A program made the translations under genes and the position numbers. A stretch of DNA of 64,000 nucleotides from Dama dama (taxonomy: Eukaryota; Chordata; Mammalia; Artiodactyla; Cervidae): the NCBI RefSeq assembly GCF_033118175.1, contig NC_083698.1:49083501-49147500 (forward strand), read 5' to 3'. Shown here one piece after another: positions 35,405 to 47,259 of the stretch. The notes below the pieces were generated by a model. That model was not told the DNA's origin. It ran no database searches and was given only the letters and a program-made list of their open reading frames with translations. The first letter of the stretch is position 1. Every line of letters starts with the position of its first letter.

Positions 35405-36021
35405 GAAACTGTAGCAGATTTTATTTTCTTGGGCTGTAAAATCACTGTAGATGGTGACTATAGCCACAAAATTAAAAGACATTTGCTCCTGGAAAGAAAA
35501 GCTATGACAAACCTAGACATTATATTAAAAAGCAGAAACATTACTTTTGCCAACAAAGATCCATATACTCAAAGCTATGGTTTTTCCAGTAGTCATGTAT
35601 GGATATAAGAGTTGGACCATAAAGAAGGCTGAACATCAAAGAACTGATGCTTTTGAACTGTGGTGAATAAGACTCTTGAGAGTCCCTTGGACAGCAAAGA
35701 GATCAAACCAGTCAATCAAATCCTAAAGAAAATCAACCCTGAATATTCACTGGAAGGACTGATGCTGAAACTGAAGCTCCAGTACTTCAGCTACCTGATG
35801 GGAAGAGCTGACTCATGGGAAAGGAACCTGATGCTGAGAAAGATTGAGGGCAGGAGGAGAAAGGAGTGACAGAGGATGAGATGGCTGGATGCATCACTGA
35901 CTCAATGAACATGAGTTTGAACAAACTCCGGGAGATAGTGAAGGACAGGGAAGCCTGGTGTCCTGCAGTCCATAGGGTTGCAAAGAGTTGGACACAACTG
36001 AGCCACTGAAAAACAACAGCA
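35405..36021 (+). mobile_element. BovB LINE, 5'-truncated 3' end
   Basis: Encodes the end of the BovB reverse transcriptase in two frames (VADFIFLGCKITVDGDYS, then NPEYSLEGLMLKLKLQYFSY), separated by a frameshift near 35610-35660, and then the 3' UTR ending CTGAGCCACTGAAAAACAAC. Flanked by the perfect 10-base duplication AAACTCACAG at 35395-35404 and 36022-36031. Confidence 0.94.
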
Positions 36022-36031
36022 AAACTCACAG

Positions 36032-36845
36032 AGGGTGCGAGGCAAGGTAGGCCTCTCTGCTGGCGTGGCAACACACAATGATGGTGGCCCAGAGCAGGGT
36101 GAGGAGAGCATCCAAACGTGGGAGCACCTCCGCTCAGGGGGTCAGAGCCCAAGCAGCGTAGGGGGGCATAAGAATAGGGGGTGGCCCCCGATATGGGGTC
36201 AGAGCTGAACAGTGAGAAGAACACACTGTCCTGGGCAGGGTGGCGAGGAATGTAGAGGGACTGGGGGTTAAAATCCAAACAAGACGAGCTGGGCCTCGGA
36301 GCACTGGTCAGCATGTGGTTTCAGAACTAAGCGTGTCCGAGTCAGAGGAAGGTGAGAAGGAGTGTTAAGAGATGCGGGTACATACAGATATGCTGAGCAA
36401 ACAGGAAGTATATTGAGGATATTGGGACCCCGGTTCCTCACTGTCAGTGAAGAAACAAATACAGAAAGAAAGAAAACTGGAATGAACCCTATAGGGATGA
36501 GAAAGAGGTATCAATGTGAACTCATGATTTCAAGAGAGATACGGAATAAACAGATACACACATATAAATGTGCCTGTCTCTATATATGCATATATACATA
36601 TATTCCCTGCTCTATCATGAGAGGACTGGGAGCAGTAAAACCCCAGCATCAATAAGCACAACTCGGGCCCAGATCTTGGCGTCTAAATATGTTTCTCCGC
36701 TAAAATGAAAAGGGGATTCTTAGAGAAACTGCTGATTCCAAGGCTAGAGCATGTAAAGTACAAGTTGAGACTGGAACATCTTAGAAAATAATCAAGATCT
36801 CAAGGAATGACAGGGACATGTCAAAAGGATACAGAACAGATTGAA
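36032..36845. other. Intronic DNA, unusually GC-rich at 36040-36330
   Basis: The first 300 bases are G-rich on the plus strand and may be an LTR or other repeat that I cannot name. The remainder is ordinary AT-rich DNA. Confidence 0.35.
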
Positions 36846-36849
36846 GGGG

Positions 36850-37665
36850 CTCACAGCTTGAGTATCAAAATAATAATAGTGATAATAACAAATTATAACC
36901 CACTGAATAACACAGGAAACCAGGAGTCTATACTGTCATGAGGAACTAAATGAATACACTGAAAGTCTGAGGAATAATTTATATACTTTCAAAGCTCTTC
37001 TCCACAAAATACTTACTAACTACAAAAGAAGTAAGAATAACCTTACAGTAGCAAATCCTTGCAGACACAAGGGTTCAAATTACCAAAATGAACATCATCG
37101 GTAAGAGGGCAAATAAAAATCATGAGCTACCAGACAGAACATAGTGAAAAAAACAGTGTTGCTACTGTGAAATTCTGGTCAAGATACATATATAATCTGA
37201 ATTTACTTAAATTTAATCAATTTAGGCAAACCTAGATTGAAGCACTTTCTATCAAATAGCCAGCATGTAGTCATTGAAAGGATCCAGGTCCCAGTAGTCA
37301 AGAAAAAACTAAGGATCTCTTCAAGATTAAAGAAGTCTAAAGAGACGCAGCAATTAAATGCAATTGCAAATGATCATTTTGCCATAAAGCACATTACTGG
37401 AACCACCGGTGAGACTCGAACAGGGCCTGAGAACTAGATAGCAATACTGTGCCAATTTCTGATTAAATTGGTTAGCAGAATCAATTATTTTGATGATTTT
37501 GCTATAGTCATGAAGGAGAACACCCTTGTTCGTAGGGAATACTAAGGAAAGTGTAGGGAATCACATCAGCAATGTCCTCTCTAGTGATTGTGGAAGAAAA
37601 AAAAAAAACTGTACTGACTTTCAACTTCTCCATAAATTTGAGACTTCTTTAAAACAAAAATTTTA
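36850..37665 (+). mobile_element. Ancient L1-type 3' end (subfamily uncertain)
   Basis: TTCAAATTACCAAAATGAAC, GGTAAGAGGGCAAATAAAAA, TCATGAGCTACCAGACAGAA and a terminal AATTTGAGACTTCTTTAAAA plus A-rich tail follow a mammal-wide LINE 3' end. Diverged. Confidence 0.5.
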
Positions 37666-37989
37666 ATTAAAAAAAGTGAATCATGAGTGCTAGTGAATCA
37701 TACTGAGTGTCAGTTGTGCCTTGTGAACAACATCAAACAGAAGGGCTCAGCTTCTAAAGGAACACGCACTGTGGGGGACAGGACTGAAGGCCCCCAGAGT
37801 TCAGGGGCTGACGGGCCTGGAGGTACCGTGAGTAGGAGTGAGACTCTGAAAGGAAGGATCAAGGTCCTCAGGAAGCACAGGGCAAGGAGGTAAAACAGCC
37901 AATGGGATATACAGATTTTAGGGGGCACTTAGAATTGGTGATTTGGGGAACTATTTAGAGTCAGGTAAACATACAGGTGTCATCTGGTC

Positions 37990-38660
37990 TTCACAATGAA
38001 AAAAAGTGTGGAATTTTTAAAGTAATTAATAAGTTAGCATAAAGAAAATATGATACATGAAGTATATTCTGAGTGGAGCATGTAATATGAAGGATAGTAG
38101 TGAGTATCAAACCAGAAAGGTTCACTGGAGTTAATGGAAGAAGTCCTAGAATATCAGGTTTAGGTGTCTCCATTTTATTTACTAGACAACAGAAAGACAT
38201 TAAAGGATTTGAAAGCAAAATCCCAGTATGCAGGATAGATTAGGAGAGATTAGATGCAGGAAGATCAGTTGGGAGATTATCATAATAAGATTATAAAGGC
38301 TGAAATAAAGACAGAAGTAGGAACTGAAGAGCAGTCATGAGGCACTAAAATTTGACAGCATTTGTCAACTAGACACATGTAAAGGACAGAATATTAACAG
38401 ATAAAGATAATCATGAGTCCTGAAAGTGAGAAAGAGAAACTGAGCTCTGCTGTGAGGAAAGGCTAAGTGATCTGTATCTCAATGAAAACATCCAACAGGC
38501 CACTGAAAATGCAAACCTAGAAGCTGAGACAGGGTCTGAAAAGAAATAAGACATCTGAGTTTCATGTACAAGAGATTACTCAAGGGTACAGCATAAGAAG
38601 AGAAGATGACTAAAAACAAAATCTTGAGAAATGCCTCTTGTTAGGAAAAAGAAACCCTTT
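37990..38660 (-). mobile_element. L2 LINE fragment (reverse transcriptase region), antisense
   Basis: ATTAAAGGATTTGAAAGCAA, ATCAGTTGGGAGATTATCAT and AAACATCCAACAGGCCACTG match the reversed L2 ORF2 consensus. Diverged. Confidence 0.6.
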
Positions 38661-38664
38661 TTAA

Positions 38665-39115
38665 AAAATGGTCCAAGGAGGTAGAGCAAAGTACCTTATG
38701 TCAGGCATTTTCCATCTGCCCGTCTTCTACTTCCCACCTTCTCTACCCTACCCTCTGACTTCTAGTTGATCCATCTAATGGGAGACCCCAACAAGGGATT
38801 AAGAGCGGGCAGGGAAGAGGGGGAGGACATTCTTTCCTGGCTCCCAACATACAGCTTCACCTCAGAGTCAGAGTGGCCCCTGCTCTCTAGAAAGACCTCA
38901 GCCTTCTGTACAGCCATCTCTCCAGGTTCCAGTATCTGCTACTTCCTGTGGACCTGCCGATGGCAATGACTCCCCGCTGCTGCCAGCTCCAAAGTAGTGC
39001 ACTATCATTATTGATAAATTTTCCTTTATTATTTTCCTGCCCCCAAATTTATTAAATTCTTCTCAGCTAACAGGTTGAGCATAGGATATGTCTCCTGCTG
39101 AGACCTTCATCAAGG
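38665..39115. other. Intronic DNA, possible unnamed old repeat
   Basis: A balanced-composition block at 38700-39060 ends in an A/T-rich stretch and may be an old transposon; not identified. Confidence 0.3.
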
Positions 39116-39124
39116 CAGTGCCCT

Positions 39125-39448
39125 TGGGGCTTCCCTTGGGGCTCAGTGGCAATGAATCTGCCTGTCAATCAGGAGACACCCATTTGATCCCTGCTTCAGG
39201 AAGATCCCACAAGCCTTGGAGAAGCTAAGCCTGTGCCCCGCAACTACTGAGCCTATGTCTAGAGCCCAGGAACCACAACTGCTGAAGTCCAAATGCCCCT
39301 GAGTCCATGTCCCACAACAAGAGAAGCTACCACAGTGAGAAGGCTGTGCGCCACAGCTACAGAGCAGCCTCACTCACTGCAACTACAGAGAAGCCCACAC
39401 AGCAACAAAGCCCTAGCATAGCCACAGATAAACAAACCCATAACAAGA
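39125..39448 (+). mobile_element. CHR-1-type SINE
   Basis: A tRNA-like head is followed by repeated blocks such as GAGCCCAGGAACCACAACTG, CAACAAGAGAAGCTACCACA and GCAACAAAGCC, the cetartiodactyl CHR-1 body. Flanked by CAGTGCCCT at 39116-39124 and 39449-39457. Confidence 0.9.
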
Positions 39449-39457
39449 CAGTGCCCT

Positions 39458-40316
39458 CATCTCTGCCAGCAATAACTATACACGTAACATATAGCAAAGC
39501 ATTTAACTTCCCCCACTCAAAATCCTACACAACATTCTAGTCTAGGATCTAGTCTAGCTAACTGGTCCATTCTATCTCTGGTCTCCTCTGATGCCTTTGA
39601 AGATGTTGGCTTCTAAGACATCAGAACTGGGATTCATCCTCACTAGCCCCTGCGGAAGCTGAGCCTCCAAGAAAAAGCAGATCTGAAGACATCAGAAAAG
39701 CTCACACTGACAGATCAGGGAGCAGCCTTTCCCCTCCCTGGCAAAAAAAAAATGTGTTGTTCCATGTACAGTGGCCCAGCCTTCCTGACCTACTGTTCCT
39801 CTCTTTGAAGATGGACAGTGGCCAGTAAGCATACCTGTCTTACCAAAGGATGTGAGGATGGCCAGAAGGGGCCAAGGAATGACTCAACTAAGCCCTTGGC
39901 ACCAAAAATTAAGCTTTCCCTGCTTTCCTAACATAAGTGATGCTGAAGAATGTAGCACGTCACCAACCACTAGCCTGTCAAAGAGAATTCTGGCACTGCC
40001 AGCCCCCTGTGGGCTGAAATTGTGGCCTCGAGATTAAGATCTCATTACCATTCAGGATTTAGTGCCCCAGTCAGCTACACCCCAGATTAAAATCAGCCCT
40101 CTAGGACCAAGCTAGGCAGGCACATTGGCCCCGATTTTGCTGCAACGATGACAACTGTCCAAAGGTATTTAAAGAGTGGGATATGCGTGGGGGAAGGGGG
40201 GGGCTGGGTTAGGGATGTACCAAAACAAAGCCATGGGATTTCCAAAACTCACACTGAAAAGTGAAAGAATCGCACAGAAAAGACCTGAACATTTGAGTAT
40301 CAGGTCACATAAGAAT
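39458..40316. other. Intronic DNA, nothing recognised; possible LTR-like sequence
   Basis: Balanced composition. It contains a block (39726-39760) that recurs at 40689-40721. No family named. Confidence 0.3.
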
Positions 40317-40323
40317 GTGCTAT

Positions 40324-40436
40324 GCTGGGGATTTCCCTAGCGGTCCAGTGCTTCTACCACAGGGAGCACAAGTTCAATTCCTGGTCAGGGAATTAAGATC
40401 CCAATGCTGCATGGTGCAGTCAAAAAAAAAAAAAAA
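40324..40436 (+). mobile_element. CHR-2-type SINE
   Basis: GGGGATTTCCCTAGCGGTCC and TTCAATTCCTGGTCAGGGAA with an A-tail. Flanked by GTGCTAT at 40317-40323 and 40437-40443. Confidence 0.88.
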
Positions 40437-40443
40437 GTGCTAT

Positions 40444-40900
40444 TCCTGCAGGAAAGAAGAAACATAGTCCACATACTATTGTAGAACAGACCTGGCTTGT
40501 CAACACCAAGACTTCTCAGTCCCAGAGAAACCACGAGTGCCTCACTGGCTGTCTCTTTGAAGGCCTTGCCTCCTTTCCGCGTTCTTTATAAAACCCCTAG
40601 GTTTTAGCTAGGGGTTTGTTTAGCTAGGGGTTGTTAGGGCAACAGGAAGAACTGGACACCCCAGAGCCCCAAACCAGCCTTCCCATGAGCCTTTCCCCTC
40701 CCTGGCAAAAAAATATGTTGTGGGTACCTTTCTTCCTCCCCACCCCTCTCACCTGAATGGAGCCCACCTGTAAGCACTCTCAGATGGAGCAGTGACAATA
40801 AGCCATCTTCCCAGAGAAATGCCCCAGAAATCCATTTACTGAAACTCACAACATCAGCATATTCTGTAATACCAGTCACATTTTCAAAGGAGTAATTTGC
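40444..40900. other. Intronic DNA with TATA-like box and hairpin, unidentified
   Basis: CTTTATAAAA at 40584-40593 runs into an inverted repeat, AACCCCTAG (40592-40600) with CTAGGGGTT (40608-40616, repeated at 40624-40632). It resembles the core of an LTR but is not assigned to any. Confidence 0.3.
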
Positions 40901-40912
40901 AATATATAGCCT

Positions 40913-41131
40913 ATGTGCTAAGTTGTTTCAGTCATGTCCAACTCTGCCACCCCAAGGACTGTCGCCCATCAGGCTCCTCTGTCCGTGTGACTCTCCAGGC
41001 AAGAATCCCGGAGTGGGTTGCCATGCCCTCCTCTAGGGGATCTTCCTGACCCAGGGATCAAACCTGTGTCTCTTATGTCTCCTCTATGGGCAGGCAGGTT
41101 CTTTACCACGAGCGCCAACTGGGAAGCCCTG
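40913..41131 (-). mobile_element. Bov-tA SINE, antisense
   Basis: Reversed BovA body and tRNA-like head. Flanked by AATATATAGCCT (40901-40912) and AATAAATAGCCT (41132-41143). Confidence 0.92.
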
Positions 41132-41689
41132 AATAAATAGCCTTTACTTGTTCTCTTTTAGGTGGTCTCTGTTCATTTTCACAAGGAAAAGCAAAACTCT
41201 TCACTGTAGAAGTATGGGCTGGGCAAAGTGACTTCGGTTTTAAGAGTATGGTATTTGAAGGAGAGAAGGGAGTCACTTCACAGTGCAGAACTCAAGAAAC
41301 ACTGGACCACCTCAGCCAGGTGAGAAGGGTTAATATCAACAGTGATAAATTAATAGCATGTACCCTTGATATGTGAAGAAAGTGGCACTTTACTTCTGTG
41401 GTTCTCCCTCCGCAAATCTATGATCCCAGAAAAATCATGAGACACATACCTGACATATCCCAGTTGCGGGACAGCCTACAAAATTCCTAACTAATGCTTC
41501 TCAAAACTATCAAGATTATCAAAACAGAAGAATGAAACACTGTCACAGCCAAAGAATCTAAAGAGATGTGACAGCACTGTAGTGTGGGATACTGGATGGG
41601 AGCCTGGAACACAGTAAAGGAACATTTGGTAAAAATTAAGGAAATTTAAGTATGTGAAGTACAGACTTTGGTTACAAATGATATGTCAC

Positions 41690-41810
41690 AAATGAACTTA
41701 CCTATGAAAAAGAAACAGACTCGCAGACATAGAGAACAAACCACCAGGAAGCAGGGAGTGGGGAAGGGGTGAATTGGGAGGTGGGGATTAGCAAGTGCAA
41801 ACTACTGTAT
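41690..41810 (+). mobile_element. L1 LINE 3' UTR fragment
   Basis: AGAAACAGACTCGCAGACAT, GAGAACAAAC and GGTGAATTGGGAGGTGGGGA match the artiodactyl L1 3' region. Confidence 0.65.
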
Positions 41811-41814
41811 ATAT

Positions 41815-43390
41815 TCATACACGCAGGCTGCCTGACCAAGGCCACTCTTTAATGTCCTCAACAATGGGTACCAGTGGGAAGGAAAGAACGGACAGTAGTC
41901 CTGAACACCAGGTAACAACAGCACCCCCCTGGAGCACTCATGGGCAGGAGTGGGTATTAACAACAGTCATAAGGGGCACAGGGGCCCTGGTGGACCCTGT
42001 GGGCTCAGAATTGTTACTACTTATTCATCCTAACATATCCTCAGTCTGACATCTGTAGGCAAGTATAACCTGAAACATTTAGATTTGAGTTACTTTGTAA
42101 TCAGGAGCAAGCTAACCTATAAGTAGCAAAGTGAATCCCTTGATATTTTGCAACACTTTATCACATAAAGTGTTTGATCACAGGTGGTTTGATTTAGGAA
42201 CACTCATCTTATTTCTAATAGTAACACATGCTACATTAACTTCTCATTAATTTGAGAATTTTACCATCTCATTTTGGATAATCTGCGGCAACCTGAGGTA
42301 AGAAAACTAGGACAGGTTAAATGTGGGCACACAACATTGTTGCAAGCAATCGTTACTTCTCTGGTGCCTCTAAGAAAAGAGGTGAAAGCAATGTGCCCAA
42401 ATTGGGAGAGAGGGGTTTTCATCTAAAATCCAAAGTGGAAATAATGTCATTTCACAAAGACAAATGGACTTCCTGCCTAGGAGTGCATGTGAACTATAAC
42501 TAAACTATTTAAAAGAAAAGCAACTTGAAAGGACTAACACAGTCTAGCTGCCACTAGTCAGTGTTAAAAAGAGATTTCTGTAAGCCAAGTATCAAGAGCA
42601 TTCACATATCAATAGCATATTTTTAATGAAATATAACATTTTATCAAAATAATACATGATTATAACAAAGGCAGGTAATGTATTAATACTGTCTTGATGT
42701 CTAAATATTGTTATACCTTCTTTGGTTTTCGCAGGTGTTACAAACAGAATTATATACATTAAAAAGTATTTTATATTTTACTTCTAGCTCATGTTTGTTC
42801 ACTAGAAAGTGAGCTAGACATGAGACAATAGATGGTCATAATGCTCAAGACATGGTAGAGAAAAGCTCTTGCTTGTGACCATTGCTACAACTCCATTCCC
42901 CAGCTAGTCCCAGCCTGCAATCATTGTACTTACTAATATTATTAATATTATTTAAGTTTTCTCTTTGGACTAAGCAAATCTTTATTTCCTCTTGGCAGTT
43001 TCTCACACAAGCTTTGAATTTCGATCCTCACCAGCCTGAAGAGTAACATGTTCCTTATCTTATAATTTTAAAATATTTGAATTACTCTTCTCCATCAATA
43101 TATTCTCATGGTTAAAACTAAAAGTAATTATTTTAAAGAATTATAGTTCCTTTAACTGTTTTTAAAATCTACCAGAAATTGCTGCACTTTCTGTAAGCAA
43201 GCAATAAAAAAAATTTTTTAACTGCTAGTGTAAAAACCATTTTTAGGAATATTTTTATAGCTAAAACTAATTTACATCTGCATATATTTGCTCAGACTTA
43301 ATTGATGTTATGTTGTCATCATTAATGTACTTTCCCTTGAAAAAACTGATTGTTCAAATTATGTAAAAGAAAATGAATTATTCTTAAGAT
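41815..43390. other. AT-rich intronic DNA, nothing recognised
   Basis: No exon or repeat family identified. Confidence 0.4.
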
Positions 43391-43393
43391 AAT

Positions 43394-43890
43394 GACTTTT
43401 TTTTTTTTTTTTTTACATTTCAGGCTTTTATTGAATGACAATGTATATACAACTTTCAGTTTGGAGAAAAAACAATTGAGAAGCAAGTTTCTAATATTTA
43501 AAAACTGCAGTTTAACCTCTCATACTTCATCTCTCAAATGTAAGGGTGCCATAAAAAAACATTCTCTGCTAAAAGAGCCAAAGAGCTATGGTTTTGCTAA
43601 AGAGCTATGGTTTTCCTCTAAACCATACTGTCAAGTACTCTGAGTCTGAACTGAGAAAGTATAATTTGCTTTATTTTAAATAAAACAAGTCAATGATAGA
43701 AGACAGTATTTCTCTTTCCCTTACAGCAATGTCCAGGGGAAAAGTACAAACTAGATCGCACCAGTTCTTACTATGTGACACTACAGGAAATCTAAATGTG
43801 TGTCACCAATTGAGGAAAGTGGGTGTAATAACTTGCAAAACACCACAAGAGCATTATTTTTTAAGTTCTACTAATAATGCCCAATAAACA
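43394..43890 (-). pseudogene. Processed retrocopy of an mRNA 3' region (source unknown)
   Basis: On the minus strand the sequence ends TTCAATAAAAGCCTGAAATG followed by T and an uninterrupted A-run (plus strand T-run 43398-43415): a canonical AATAAA signal about 15 bases before a poly(A) tail. Upstream is AT-rich UTR-like sequence with a second AATAAA near 43680. This is the hallmark of an L1-mobilised mRNA copy. I see no protein family in the open frames, so the copied part is probably 3' UTR. The right boundary is uncertain, and I could not find a convincing target duplication. A 20-base direct repeat (AAAGAGCTATGGTTTT) sits inside near 43580-43616. Confidence 0.6.
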
Positions 43891-44014
43891 GCACCTATCT
43901 AATAAAAGAAAAGATCAATTTGGTAAGGAAGTAAATTTCATTCTCTTATTTCCAAGAGAAGGAGACTAGAAATTGGAAAAGCTTAACAAGGGGGAGAACT
44001 GTAAGCATTCTACT

Positions 44015-45147
44015 ATTCAGTTCAGTTGCTCAGTCGTGTCCGACTCTTTGCAATCTCATGAATCGCAGCACACCAGGCCTCCCTGTCCATCACAAACTCC
44101 CGGAGTACTCAAACTCATGCCCATAGAGTCGGTGATGCCATCCAGCCATCTCATCCTCTGTCGTCCCCTTCTCCTCCTGCCCCCAATCCCTCCCAGCATC
44201 AGGGTCTTTTCCAATGAGTCAACTCTGCATTAGGTGGCCAAAGTAATGGAGTTTCAGCTTCAACATCAGTCCTTCTAATAAACACTCAGGACTGATCTCC
44301 TTTAGGATGGACTGGTTGGATCTCCTTGCAGTTCAAGGGACTCTCAAGAGTCTTCTCCAACACCACAGTTCAAAAGCATCAATTCTTCGGTGCTCAGCTT
44401 TCTTCCCAGTCCAACTCTCACATCCATACATGGCCACTGGAAAAACCATAGCCTTGACCAGACAGATCTTTTTGGCAAAGTAATGTCTTTGCTTTTTAAT
44501 ATGCTATCTAGGTTGGTCATAACTTTCCTTCCAAGGAGTAAGCATCTTTTAATTTCATGGCTGCAGTCACCATCTACAGTCATTTTGGAGCCCAAAAAAT
44601 TAAAGTCTGACACTATTTCCACTGTCTCCCTGTCTATTTCCCATGAGGTGATGGGACCAGATGCCATGATCTTAGTTTTCTGAATGTTAAGCTTTAAGCC
44701 AACTTTTTCACTCTCCTCTTTCACTTTCATCAAGAGGCTTTTTAGTTCCTCTTCACTTTCTGCCATAAGGGTGGTGTCATCTGCATATCTGAGGTTATTG
44801 ATACTTCTCCCGGCAATCTTGATTCCAGCTTGTGCTTCTTCCAGCCCAGTGTTTCTCATGATGTACTCTGCATATAAGTTAAATAAGCAGGGTGACAATA
44901 TACAGCCTTGACGTACTCCTTTTCCTATTTGGAATCAGTCTGTTGTTCCATGTCCAGTTCTAACTGTTGCTTCCTGACCTGCATACAGGTTTCTCAAGAG
45001 GCAGGTCAGGTGGTCCGGTATTCCCATCTCCTTCAGAATTTTCCACAGTTTGTTGTGATCCACACAGTTGAAGGCTTTGGCGTAGTCAATAAAGCAGAAA
45101 TAGATGTTTTTCTGGAACTCTCTTGCTTTTTCGATGATCCAGCGGAT
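44015..45147 (-). mobile_element. BovB LINE, 5'-truncated, with reverse transcriptase
   Basis: The minus strand encodes the core and C-terminal part of BovB reverse transcriptase from 44898: MSPCLFNLYAEYIMRN, then the catalytic LRYADDTTLMAESEEE, then LKLNIQKTKIMASGP. The frame breaks near 44460, where the family normally continues into VKAMVFP. The 3' UTR follows to the typical end at TTCAGTTGCTCAGTCGTGTC. The N-terminal endonuclease is absent. Inactive. Confidence 0.95.
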
Positions 45148-45169
45148 ACCTACTTGCTAATGAAATAGC

Positions 45170-45306
45170 TGGAGAAGGAAATGGCAACCCACTCCAGTAT
45201 TCTTGCCTGGGAAATCCCATAGACAGAAGCTTGGTGTTCAGAAGCTACAGTTCAGGAGGTCACAAAAGAGATGTACACAACTTAGCAACTAAACAACAAC
45301 AAAATA
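45170..45306 (+). mobile_element. BovA-unit SINE
   Basis: Sense BovA unit from GGAGAAGGAAATGGCAACCC to AACTAAACAACAACAAAATA. Flanked by AAATAGC at 45163-45169 and 45307-45313. Confidence 0.88.
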
Positions 45307-45492
45307 AAATAGCATTTTAGAATGGTATTACAGCAGACTTTGAAACAAAACAAAAGCCCCTGTACTTCTAGATCATATGTAGATTCAGATTCAAATTGCT
45401 TATTTTTTATAAAGCCACTTCTTTTTTTTAAAGATTTTTCTGCCTCAGAGTTTGTCAATTGTTTTTGCTATTTTAAATTAAGCTTTTTTATT

Positions 45493-45517
45493 AAAAAAAA
45501 AAAAAAAAAAAAAAAAA
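45493..45517 (+). repeat. A25 homopolymer
   Basis: Twenty-five consecutive A, with no recognisable element in front of it. Confidence 0.95.
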
Positions 45518-45519
45518 GA

Positions 45520-46110
45520 CCTTACTCACTGACCTAAAGATTCCTTTAAAGTTATCTATAGGCTTCCTCAAAATTTCAGAAAGACTAACACTTAACCAAG
45601 ATCCTTTATTAGACTTGGAAGTCAACTTATGGAACCAATGTAGGATTCTACATGAAGTATATTTATTACTAGAACACCTTCAATTTCTCAAAATTTAGAG
45701 GGAAAACAAATACTCCCACAGATAAATTTTGCCTTATTTTGCTGAGAGATTTAGTAACTACAATTAAACAATGACTCTCTGGCCCCAGCCATAGCTAATA
45801 TGACATACTGCTAGAGCTAAATGACCCTGTCAGCTTCTTATTTTAGCACAGGAGATAGTTCAGGGAAGCTTGCCATAGTTGAATGACTACTAACAATAAC
45901 ACATGAGAAACTGCCCTGCTCCGCTGTAACACAAAAAATGAATATTATTATATATTCCCTCTCTACCAGGAAACAAAATCCTCTCTAGATAACTTTACAA
46001 TGACATCTCACATACAATAAGGAGGTTGGTAGATATTATTTCCTGTTATCAACAAACAGATATTCAATAGTGTGGCTATAAACAATCCAATAATAATTCA
46101 TTGTTCTGCT
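45520..46110. other. AT-rich intronic DNA, nothing recognised
   Basis: No family identified. Confidence 0.4.
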
Positions 46111-46114
46111 TAGT

Positions 46115-47075
46115 GCAAGTCTTTGGTATTCTTTCAATTTATATTTTAAATAATTTACTTATTTATAATACAATTTTAAAAGGTTACTTTCCATTTACAT
46201 TTATTACAAAATATTGGCTACATCCCCACTGTTAAGTGATATATCCTTGAGCCTATCTAACACCCAAAAACTTGTGCCTCCCACTCTCCCACCGTTATAT
46301 TGCCCCTTCCCCCTTCCCTCTGGTAACCACTAGTTTGTTCTCTGTATGAGCCTGCTTCTTTTTTATTATAATCACTAGTTTGCTGTATTTTTTTACGTTC
46401 CACATGTAAGTGATGTAATACAGTATATTTCTTTTCTGACTTATTTCAGTTAGCATATTACCTTCCAAGTCCACCCATGCTGTTGCAAATGGCAAAATTT
46501 CATTTGTTGTATGGCTGAGTAGTATTATATTGTATATATACCACTTCTGTTTATCCATTCAACCATTGATGGACACTTAGGTAGCTTCCATACCTTAGCA
46601 ACTGTAAATAAGGCTGATATGAATATTGGGGTACATTATCTTTTTTAAACTTTATTTTAATTGGAGGCTAATTACAATATTGTGGTAGTTTCTGCCATAC
46701 ACTGACATGAATCAGCCACGGGTGCACATGGACAGACCCAGAAGTGGAACCGTTGGGTCACATGGTGATTCTACTTTTAATTTTTTTTTTTTTTTAACTT
46801 TTAATTTTTTGAGAAACCTCCATACTGTTTTTCACAATGGCTGCACCAATTTACATTCCCACCAACAATGCAGGAGGGTTCCCTTTTCTCCATGTCCTCA
46901 TCAACATTTTTTATTTATGTTCTTTTTGATGATAGCCATTCTGACAGGTGTGAGATGATACCTTATTGTGGCTTTCACTTGCATTTTCCTGATGATTAAT
47001 GATGTTGAGCATCTTTTCATGTGCCTATTGGCCATCTGCATTTCCTCTTCGGAAAAATGTCTAGTTTATTATTCT
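46115..47075 (-). mobile_element. Old L1 LINE 3' end, antisense, with a younger L1 tail inserted
   Basis: Reversed L1: CTGGTAACCACTAGTTTGTT, TGTTGCAAATGGCAAAATTT, ACCATTGATGGACACTTAGG, CACCAACAATGCAGGAGGGT and GTGCCTATTGGCCATCTGCA in order. At about 46650-46732 it is interrupted by a younger L1 3' end. Confidence 0.88.
46650..46732 (-). mobile_element. Young L1 3'-end fragment nested in an older L1
   Basis: ATTGGAGGCTAATTACAATA and CACTGACATGAATCAGCCAC are the reversed artiodactyl L1 3' terminus, as at 13680-13750. It splits the older L1 between GGTACATTATC and CAGACCCAGAAGTGG. Confidence 0.75.
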
Positions 47076-47175
47076 CTAGAAAGAATAGCCAGGATAAAAG
47101 AGATCCCACTATATATCTTAACCTGTCATTTCACTGTGAGAGACAAAGCCTAGAGAATAGAGACTTCTAAAGAAA

Positions 47176-47255
47176 CAACCTACTATTAATGCCTTGGACT
47201 ATAGTAGTTTACAACCTACTATTAATGCCTTGGACTATAGTAGTTTACAATCTAC
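47176..47255 (+). repeat. 36-base tandem duplication
   Basis: The unit beginning CAACCTACTATTAATGCC occurs at 47176-47211 and again, identical, at 47212-47247, with the first bases of a third copy. Confidence 0.95.
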
Positions 47256-47259
47256 AAAG

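Noticed and set aside
44344..44898. 184-codon minus-strand frame with YADD
   Set aside because: A BovB reverse transcriptase remnant with a frameshift and no endonuclease; listed as a mobile element.
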